This document shows, in pieces, positions 43,735-49,822 of a DNA stretch of 49,822 nucleotides. This DNA comes from Polyangium jinanense. GTDB lineage: Bacteria > Myxococcota > Polyangia > Polyangiales > Polyangiaceae. The notes under the pieces are model-generated. The model was given only the letters and a program-made list of their open reading frames with translations, made no database searches and was not told the origin of the DNA. Each line of letters opens with the position of its first letter. Position 1 is the first letter of the stretch. Where the stretch lies: positions 1 through 49,822 of the forward strand of contig NZ_JAGTJJ010000074.1 in assembly GCF_028435365.1 (NCBI RefSeq). Direction: 5' to 3'. Made by a program: the position numbers and the translations under genes.

Positions 43735-46700
43735 ATGGCCTACTGGGCGCTCCAAGCCAATCCGTCACGCTACAATATCCTTCAGGCGGGGATCGATTTC
43801 GACGAGATCACCTGGACCGCGAACCAGTATGCCGATCAGGTGCAGGTCGGAGACGAGGTCCTCCTGTGGCTGTCCGGGCCGAGGAGCGGAGGGTATGCGT
43901 TCGGCAAGGTGACGTCCGCTCCCACGAAAATGCCGGAGGACCCGAGGTTCGCTTCGTACTGGGTGGGCGCCGGCAAGGACGACGATACCCAGGAAAAGCC
44001 TCGACTCCGCCTGCGGTTCACGCGGAGGATGTACCTCTACCCGCTGCTGCGATCGCAATGCATGGTGGATCCGGTGCTGTCGAAGATGCACATCATCCGG
44101 CAAGCATCGGGGACGATATTCAAGATCACGGACGAGCAGTGGGCGCGCGTCCTGCAACTCGTCCAGGGGCGGAGCAGTGCATGGAAGCGAGAGGAAACCA
44201 TCCTCGCGCTTGGTCTTTACTTCGAGAACAAAGTTTCCGCCCCGCAGGCTCGTGCTGCGGAGATCGGAAAGCTCGCTCGGCTGCTGGATCGCTCCACCGA
44301 GGAGATCGAGTGGCGGCTCGATGATTTCCGGAGCCTCGAAGACGGTTCATCGGAAGACGCTGGTGTCGGGGGGGACGGGCGGCCCATTTGGGATACCCTG
44401 GCTGGTAGTCCCGGGGTCGTTCGCCGCTTGGCGCGTGACATCCAGACAACGCTTCTCGAAGGGGGTGGGAGCGATCGCGTACGGATCGGAAACGAACGTC
44501 AGCGCGGAAAGGCAGCCGATGTGCGGGTCGAGCAGCGAAAGGATGCCGCGTTCGCGCGTGAACGATTCGAGCTGCTTCTGCCGGATCCCGCGGTGCGAAC
44601 GGCGTGTTTGACGTTCCTCGCCGATGCCATCGAGCGGGCCCACGACCGCGGCGAAGCTCGCTGGGGCGTGACGTTGCGAATCTCCAAGAAGATTCACTTC
44701 AACGTCGGGCGTTGCCTCGGCCTGGGCATCTACCAAGGACGAATCTGGCTCGGTCTTCCCGAAGCGGATCTGACGCTGGAGCTGCGTGCGTTTTTGGACC
44801 CGCGGGTGGAATGGTTGGGCCCCTTCAAGGCGCTCCCTGGCGTCGTAAAATGCCAGTTTCATGCGTCCCTTCTCGGGGAAGTGCGCCCTCGCATCGAGGA
44901 CGCGTACATGCGATTCCTCGACGCGGCGGCCAGAACAGCCGGGCAGACGCCATTTTTCTCCAGTCATTCTCCTGGAGTCCTTGCTTACTTGCGCGAGACG
45001 CTGAACCGCCCTTCCCTTCCGAACCCGGTCTACGACACGAGTATGCGGGGGATCGACGATCCCGAGGAGGACGACGACGAGGCCGGAGTCTTCGAGGGAT
45101 CGACGACGACGCGCCGCTACTGGAAGGTTGCTCCGGGCCGGAATGCCCAGTTCTGGAACGAAAACCTCGGCGTCGGACTCATCGCCATCGGGTGGGGGGA
45201 GGCCGGTGATCCTCGGGCCTACGCATCAAAAGAGGAGCTCTCGGCGCAGCTCGCCAAGGTTTTCGGTTACACCGAAAGCGAAGCCCATGCGAACGTCCGT
45301 CAAGTCTGGGCCTTCACGCGTGACATCAAGCCCGGCGACATCATCGTCGCCAATCGAGGGCAATCGAAGATCGTGGGGCGTGGTACGGTGCTCGGGCCTG
45401 CCGAATTTCGAGCCGACCGGGGCGAATTCGCCAATTGTCTGGCCGTGCGCTGGTTCGATATCGAGGAGCGTGAGATCCCCAGACAAGAGAGCTGGGTGAC
45501 GACGGTCGCCGAAATTTCTCCGTCCCTCTACGCGACGCTGTTCCCCCCGGAGCCCGACGCAACACGCGCGAGCATCTACGACCACCTTCGCTCCCGGGGG
45601 CTCCACTTTCCCGCGGAGCTCGTCACGACGTACCTCCTTTCCTTCAGAACCAAGCCTTTCGTCATCCTGTCCGGCATCAGTGGAACCGGAAAAACGAAGC
45701 TCGCTCAGGCGGTCGCGGAATGGGCTGGATCCGAGGAGGTCCGCCGCCACGAGTTCATTTCGGTCCGCCCCGATTGGCTCGACGGGAAAGAGGTGCTCGG
45801 CTTTTACAACGTGCTGACCGAGGCGTACGCCTTGCGGCCTTTCCTGAGCCTCCTTCTCCGGGCGCACCGCGACCGGACCGAGCCCCACTTCGTGATCCTC
45901 GACGAGATGAACCTGGCGCGCGTCGAGCACTACTTCGCCGATCTGCTCTCCGCGATGGAATCCCGCACCCTCCAGGAGAACGAGCTTCGGCAGGAAGCGC
46001 TCCACCTGCACGACCAGCCTCGATGCTTGCCGATGGCCAAACCGGAGACCGGAAAGCAGCCGGAACGCTGCGCCTCGTGCAAGGCGACGCGTGATGAAAT
46101 CGCGGCCTGCTCGCTCCACTTCGACGGCGTGCAGATGGTGCCCCCGAAACTCGAAGTGCCGGCCAACGTGTACATCACGGGCACGGTCAACATCGACGAG
46201 ACGACACACATGTTCTCGCCGAAGGTCCTCGACCGTGCCAACGTGATCGAGTTCAACGAGGTGGATCTGCCAGGTTACGGTCAAGATGGCGCCTCTTCCG
46301 GCTTCGTGTTGCGCGACGGACGCGTGCCCCTTGGCGCGACCACGGTCGCTCGGCAAGAGCATTTCCTGAGGGCTCCACAGAAGGTTCGCGACACACTGGT
46401 GGCGCTGAACCATATGCTCGCCGAGGAAAACCTGCACTTCGGCTACCGGGTCGCGAATGAAATGGCGCTCTACATCGAACACGCGATGGCGGCCATCGGA
46501 CCCGGCGCGGTGGAGGACGCACTCGATCTCCAGGTGCTCCAGAAGCTCTTGCCGAAGCTCCACGGTTCGAAACAGAAGCTGCTCGGGCCCCTCTTCCGCA
46601 TCTTGCTCTTCACGCTCTTCGGAAAAGATTCGGACGTTCCCTACGGCGACCTGGAATTCGACAGGATCGAGCGGGCGCTTCGGCAAAATGGCGCCGTCGC

Positions 46701-46812
46701 GCCGCCCGGTGGTGCCGAGGCGCAGAAGCCTGTCATGCCCCGCTCGGCCAAGAAGCTCGCCCGCATGTTGCGAAAGCTGCGATCCCAGGGCTTCGTTTCC
46801 TTCATCGAATGA
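43735..46812 (+). CDS. mcrB: McrB-family GTPase with two EVE/PUA-like modules
   Basis: A 1025-aa type IV restriction motor. An N-terminal EVE domain (about 1-125: YWALQANPSRYNI...VGDEVLLWLSGPRSGGYAFGKV) would read a modified base. Residues about 150-205 carry WKREETILALGLYF, a helical module seen at the N-terminus of many restriction nucleases. Residues about 255-400 are unrecognised. A second PUA/EVE-like module follows (about 460-560: RYWKVAPGRNAQFWNE...IKPGDIIVANRG). The AAA+ motor shows Walker A SGISGTGKTKL (about 646-656), Walker B FVILDEMNLARVEHY (about 719-733) and the McrB TVNIDE motif (about 819-824). A four-Cys insert (about 764-792) lies between them. Its stop overlaps the McrC-like start. 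Confidence 0.9.
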   Translation: MAYWALQANPSRYNILQAGIDFDEITWTANQYADQVQVGDEVLLWLSGPRSGGYAFGKVTSAPTKMPEDPRFASYWVGAGKDDDTQEKPRLRLRFTRRMYLYPLLRSQCMVDPVLSKMHIIRQASGTIFKITDEQWARVLQLVQGRSSAWKREETILALGLYFENKVSAPQARAAEIGKLARLLDRSTEEIEWRLDDFRSLEDGSSEDAGVGGDGRPIWDTLAGSPGVVRRLARDIQTTLLEGGGSDRVRIGNERQRGKAADVRVEQRKDAAFARERFELLLPDPAVRTACLTFLADAIERAHDRGEARWGVTLRISKKIHFNVGRCLGLGIYQGRIWLGLPEADLTLELRAFLDPRVEWLGPFKALPGVVKCQFHASLLGEVRPRIEDAYMRFLDAAARTAGQTPFFSSHSPGVLAYLRETLNRPSLPNPVYDTSMRGIDDPEEDDDEAGVFEGSTTTRRYWKVAPGRNAQFWNENLGVGLIAIGWGEAGDPRAYASKEELSAQLAKVFGYTESEAHANVRQVWAFTRDIKPGDIIVANRGQSKIVGRGTVLGPAEFRADRGEFANCLAVRWFDIEEREIPRQESWVTTVAEISPSLYATLFPPEPDATRASIYDHLRSRGLHFPAELVTTYLLSFRTKPFVILSGISGTGKTKLAQAVAEWAGSEEVRRHEFISVRPDWLDGKEVLGFYNVLTEAYALRPFLSLLLRAHRDRTEPHFVILDEMNLARVEHYFADLLSAMESRTLQENELRQEALHLHDQPRCLPMAKPETGKQPERCASCKATRDEIAACSLHFDGVQMVPPKLEVPANVYITGTVNIDETTHMFSPKVLDRANVIEFNEVDLPGYGQDGASSGFVLRDGRVPLGATTVARQEHFLRAPQKVRDTLVALNHMLAEENLHFGYRVANEMALYIEHAMAAIGPGAVEDALDLQVLQKLLPKLHGSKQKLLGPLFRILLFTLFGKDSDVPYGDLEFDRIERALRQNGAVAPPGGAEAQKPVMPRSAKKLARMLRKLRSQGFVSFIE

Positions 46813-48398
46813 CGGCGATGGCCCTGGACGCGTCGAGCATTCGGATCTGCGAGGCGAAGAGCGGCCGGGCGGTCGAGCAGGACGCTTCCGGTGTGTTCGC
46901 GATCCACGATCAGCGGCGGTACGTCATCCGGTCCGAAACGGCGCTGGTCCCCCACGAGCCGGTGCTCCAAGTGCAGCCTCTCAGCGAGGGACGGCTCGGA
47001 ACGCTCTACTTCCAGAACTACGTCGGTCTCGCCGAGATGGGCGGGCTACGTTTTCGCGTCCAGCACGCCAAGCTGACGGAGACGGCGTTTTCCAGGATGC
47101 TCGATGGCGTGGTCGCCGACGTGGCCGATCTCGCTTTCGATTACGGGTCGCCAACCGCGCTGCCCTTCGCGCGTGACGACCTCGCGGCGTCCGCGGATGT
47201 GCGTTACCACGCGCTTGCGTACCTCCGGCACATCATGCGGCGTGTCGACCGTGGAGACGGGCTCCTCGGGCACTTTCTCCAGATCGCACGTGTTCCGCAT
47301 CGGTGCATGGAGGCCGAGCCGAAATGGTCTCCGGTTGCACGCGCGTCGAGCCTTGGCCCTTCGGGCCTCCTCGGCGTGGCCAGCCATCCGGAACGTCTCG
47401 TCCCCATTCCGGCTGGGTCGAGCCTTTCGCGCACGGGACTCGGGCGTCGGCTGCCCGGGTCGACGTTTCCCGCGGAGGTTCTCGTGTCCGCGCGAATGGA
47501 GAGCTTCGATACACACGAGAATCGACTCGTGCTGCACGTGCTCCAGTTTGCCTCGGAGCTCGTGAGAGCCTTCGAAGGGCGCGAGACCATGAACCCCGAC
47601 CTCCGGACCGACGTGCGCGTCATGCGAGAGGAGCTCGACTGGATGCTTTCCTTCGACTTCCTGCGCGAGGTCGGCCCGTTGCAGATGGTCCCGCTGCAAT
47701 CCTCGGTTCTTCAGCGCCGGGAAGGTTACCGTGAATTCCTCGGGCACTTCCTGCGGCTCTCGCTCTCCTCGGCGCTCGCCGAGGATCGACATCGTTGGCA
47801 AGCATTGCTCGACCTGAAGGATGGAGCGCTCCTGTACGAATTGTGGTGTTTCTTCGAGGTGAAGCGCGTTCTCGACGTGCTCCTCGGCAAGCCCGGAAGC
47901 GCAAACCTGGCGGTGACCGAGGAAGAAAGACGGAGGGTCCCGTGGTCGGCGAAGCTCCGCTATCAGGACGGCCAGGTCGAATTGGTCTACAACCCGAGTT
48001 ATCGGCGGCGATCGGGTTCCTATTCGGTGACACTTCGACCCGACATCGTGGTGCGCGTAGAGCGATCGAGCGGTTGGGAGGCGCTGATCTTCGATGCAAA
48101 ACTCAAGTTCGAGGGCGACCGCCTGGACGAACTGGAGGACCAGGATCCATCCGATTGGGATCGAACCGTGGCGCGCGAGGATCTCTACAAGATGCACACG
48201 TACCGCGATGCCATTCGGGAAGCCGTCGGGGCGTTCGTCCTGTACCCAGGTTCCAGAACCGTGACCTACGCCGAGGGAAAGGACATTCCGATCTGGGGCG
48301 GGATTGGCGCCCTCCCTCTCGATCCGAGCTTGCCGACGGAGGACCTTCGGGCGTTCCTTGCCACCTTTCTCTGGCCCGACGCGAGCCCGATGGGTTGA
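46809..48398 (+). CDS. mcrC: McrC-like DUF2357/PD-(D/E)XK nuclease subunit
   Basis: A 529-aa partner of the McrB-like GTPase. The long N-terminal beta-rich/helical region resembles DUF2357-type McrC proteins. The C-terminal nuclease core is clear: TLRPDIVVRVE...ALIFDAKLKF (about 406-435) gives the PD...(D/E)XK signature. In McrBC the C subunit binds the GTPase ring and cuts DNA; that role is inferred from the family and from the 4-bp ATGA overlap with the McrB gene. No frameshift or missing catalytic residue was seen. The following 128 bp to the next gene hold a TTTTTTT run but no clear hairpin. Confidence 0.85.
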   Translation: MTAMALDASSIRICEAKSGRAVEQDASGVFAIHDQRRYVIRSETALVPHEPVLQVQPLSEGRLGTLYFQNYVGLAEMGGLRFRVQHAKLTETAFSRMLDGVVADVADLAFDYGSPTALPFARDDLAASADVRYHALAYLRHIMRRVDRGDGLLGHFLQIARVPHRCMEAEPKWSPVARASSLGPSGLLGVASHPERLVPIPAGSSLSRTGLGRRLPGSTFPAEVLVSARMESFDTHENRLVLHVLQFASELVRAFEGRETMNPDLRTDVRVMREELDWMLSFDFLREVGPLQMVPLQSSVLQRREGYREFLGHFLRLSLSSALAEDRHRWQALLDLKDGALLYELWCFFEVKRVLDVLLGKPGSANLAVTEEERRRVPWSAKLRYQDGQVELVYNPSYRRRSGSYSVTLRPDIVVRVERSSGWEALIFDAKLKFEGDRLDELEDQDPSDWDRTVAREDLYKMHTYRDAIREAVGAFVLYPGSRTVTYAEGKDIPIWGGIGALPLDPSLPTEDLRAFLATFLWPDASPMG

Positions 48399-48526
48399 TC
48401 ATCCGGGAAGCACATGCCATCGACGCGCCCGGCAACAGGGTGCCCACGCAGCCCCATGTGCCCACACCATCCCACCTTTCTCGCAGCACCCGCTCGATTT
48501 TTTTAAACAAGCCGGGTCGTCAACAC

Positions 48527-49057
48527 ATGGAGACGAGTGAGGGGGATCCGCACCCAGCGCAGGGCTGGGCGGTCCTTCCGAGGCCCGACGGGGCCGGGTG
48601 GATGATCATGCGCGATCCGAAGACGTACTTCGCGACGAAGGCTCAGGCGCACAGCCGGAGCAAGGTTTCTAGGTCGTCACGGTGGCCGGAGGACGCGGAG
48701 CAGGACGAGGCAACCCCGAGTGTCATCGAGGTGAGCCTGGGAAGAGGCCTCAGCGTCCTCGTACAGGTTCAACTCGAGGAGATCCGGCAGGTCGCGCCCG
48801 CGGAGGTTTGGCTCGACCTCGTCGACGCCGACGACGAGATCCTCGCCAGCAGTTCGGTCGAGCTCGGGGCGAACGATGACACCGCGCCCTCGTTCCGCGT
48901 GCGGGCCGATCCACGCGTCGTGCGAAAGCACACGGTGTGGGGCGTGCTGCTCTCCCTTTACGAGACGGTGCACTTGCGCTGGCAGGTGCAGGTCGTCGAC
49001 AGATCTGGGCGGGTGCTCGGGCGGCGGTCGGTCGAATACGAGATGCACGGGGCGTGA
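48527..49057 (+). CDS. Small hypothetical protein downstream of McrBC
   Basis: I do not recognise this 176-aa protein. The N-terminal ~40 residues (GWAVLPRPDGAGWMIMRDPKTYFATKAQA) look like a small beta-hairpin module similar in style to DUF2188-like sequences, a weak impression. The rest is beta-rich (VIEVSLGRGLSVLVQVQLEEI, EVWLDLVDADDEIL, LRWQVQVVDRSGRVLGRRSV), like a sandwich fold. No signal peptide or membrane span. The ATG at 48527 has no convincing ribosome site, so the start is uncertain; the same frame is open further upstream over the McrC gene. It lies 128 bp after mcrC on the same strand and 65 bp before the R1 repeats that close the region. Confidence 0.6.
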   Translation: METSEGDPHPAQGWAVLPRPDGAGWMIMRDPKTYFATKAQAHSRSKVSRSSRWPEDAEQDEATPSVIEVSLGRGLSVLVQVQLEEIRQVAPAEVWLDLVDADDEILASSSVELGANDDTAPSFRVRADPRVVRKHTVWGVLLSLYETVHLRWQVQVVDRSGRVLGRRSVEYEMHGA

Positions 49058-49122
49058 AGCCATTCGTGGCTCCTAAGCTCACGCGTATTGCACGGCCAGG
49101 CGCTGAGCATTGGTCTCATGTT

Positions 49123-49242
49123 GACGCCGCCGCGCTGGGGCGTTGCCCCAGGCCCCAGCAGGGGCTGTCCGCCCCTGCACCCGGACCAGCCAGGGGCTGG
49201 ACCCGGGACGATGAACTGCGCGATGCGCAGTTCATCGCAGCG
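49123..49242 (+). repeat. R1 hairpin repeat, copy d (B subtype, unpaired)
   Basis: Hairpins CTGGGGC/GCCCCAG, GCAGGGGC/GCCCCTGC (5-nt loop), CCAGCC/GGCTGG and GATGAACTGCGC/GCGCAGTTCATC (49210-49236). It lacks the ACAGGCC border found on paired copies and has no facing partner; a tandem repeat follows. Confidence 0.85.
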
Positions 49243-49263
49243 TCTTTCACCCCTTCTCCGCCG

Positions 49264-49516
49264 CGCGGGCAGGTCCCGCGACCTCCGTCATCGGTCTTCG
49301 ACCCCGTTCCCGCAGGTGCCGGGGCTTCCCGATCGGTGTGGGAACCCGTTCACGCAGGTCCCGGGGCTTCCCGGATCGATGTTGCGCTCCGTTCGCGAAG
49401 GTCCCGGGGCTTCCCGGATCGATGTTGCGCTCCGTTCGCGAAGGTCCCGGGACCTCCCGGTCGATGTTGCGCTCCGTGCGCGAAGGTCCCTCGACCTTCC
49501 CGAGCTGTGTCGGGTC
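49264..49516. repeat. Tandem repeat of 42-43 bp, about six units
   Basis: Well-preserved units start at 49306, 49348, 49391, 49434 and 49476, with a degenerate one before. The core of a unit is AAGGTCCCGGGGCTTCCC followed by GATCGATGTTGCGCTCC. Unit length is not a multiple of three and there are no variable spacers, so it is neither coding nor CRISPR. Confidence 0.85.
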
Positions 49517-49640
49517 GACGCCGCCGCGCTGGGGCTTTGCCCCAGGCCCCAGCAGGGGCTGTCCGCCCCTGCACCCGGACCAGCCAGGGGCTGGACCCGG
49601 GGTCGATGAACTGCGCAACGCGCAGTTCATCGAACAGGCC
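49517..49640 (+). repeat. R1 hairpin repeat, copy e (B subtype)
   Basis: Almost identical to copy d, including the GATGAACTGCGC/GCGCAGTTCATC stem (49605-49631), and ends in the ACAGGCC border. It faces copy f across a 105-bp spacer. Confidence 0.85.
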
Positions 49641-49745
49641 AGGTCAAAACCAGCGACGACCCCGCCCATCGAGACCGCGGCGCTGACGATTCAACAGGCA
49701 ACGTGCCCGTCGCCAGCGTGCAACGCGCCTTCCTGGTCTTGCACC

Positions 49746-49822
49746 GGCCTGTTGGAAGAACTGCGCATCGCGCAGTTCTTCCACCCCGAGTCCAGGGCTT
49801 GCCCTGGTCCGGGTCGAGGGGC
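49746..49822 (-). repeat. R1 hairpin repeat, copy f (A subtype, cut by window edge)
   Basis: It begins GGCCTGTT and has the A-type stem GAAGAACTGCGC/GCGCAGTTCTTC (49755-49781) and CCAGGGC/GCCCTGG hairpin, as in copies a and b. It continues beyond the window. Confidence 0.8.

Noticed and set aside
37946..43768. A 1940-codon minus-strand frame that might be one giant AddB-AddA fusion.
   Set aside because: Only the part from 41089 downward encodes the helicase. The upstream part is out of frame with the AddB-like gene and is a shadow of it. The true arrangement is two genes with an ATGA overlap.
48399..48526. T-run at 48499-48505 as a terminator after McrC.
   Set aside because: No stable stem precedes the run, so I cannot support a rho-independent terminator there.
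49264..49516. CRISPR-like array.
   Set aside because: Units are contiguous 42-43-bp tandem copies without unique spacers, and no cas genes are nearby.

Overview
The window looks like chromosomal DNA of a large-genome myxobacterium (Polyangiales / Sorangium-type). This is an inference from the very high G+C, G/C-rich third codon positions on both strands, long multi-domain eukaryote-like kinases (kinase/AAA/GAF/STAS), PEGA/TPR-plus-kinase gene clusters and Cys-rich lipoproteins. I see no rRNA, tRNA, CRISPR array, transposase or integrase.

Layout. 1-5147: the end of a hairpin-rich dispersed repeat, then a giant minus-strand kinase-like/AAA/GAF/STAS regulator. 5322-7300: a divergent pair, an NAD(P)-binding epimerase/reductase and a LysR regulator, with an inverted-repeat operator between them. 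7301-8036: no gene, but one copy of a 297-bp repeat (R2) and two facing copies of a ~115-bp hairpin repeat (R1). 8037-49057: a ~41-kb region dominated by defence genes. 49058-49822: three more R1 copies and a 43-bp tandem repeat.

The defence region holds every core gene of a type 2 BREX (Pgl) system on the + strand: pglW (8841), pglX (19364) and the overlapping block pglY-pglZ-brxD-brxHI (27847-37945). A small unknown gene (8037) precedes pglW. Two minus-strand blocks split the system. The first (13624-19089) is a five-gene signalling operon: membrane protein, PEGA/TPR protein, lipoprotein, Ser/Thr kinase, PEGA/TPR protein. The second (23754-27706) encodes a protein with two different ATPase modules, a translationally coupled DUF4276/Toprim-like protein and a helical protein of unknown function; I regard the first two as a candidate two-gene defence system. 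Downstream lie an AddAB-like helicase-nuclease pair (minus strand) and, divergent from it, an McrBC-type IV restriction pair whose McrB carries two EVE/PUA-like modules and a four-Cys insert.

How it may work together (inference): PglX modifies host DNA. PglW, PglY, PglZ, BrxD and BrxHI sense or block unmodified phage DNA. McrBC attacks phage with modified bases. AddAB-like enzymes degrade broken ends. The ATPase/DUF4276 pair could act as a back-up layer. All functional calls come from reading motifs in the translated sequence; no database search was run.
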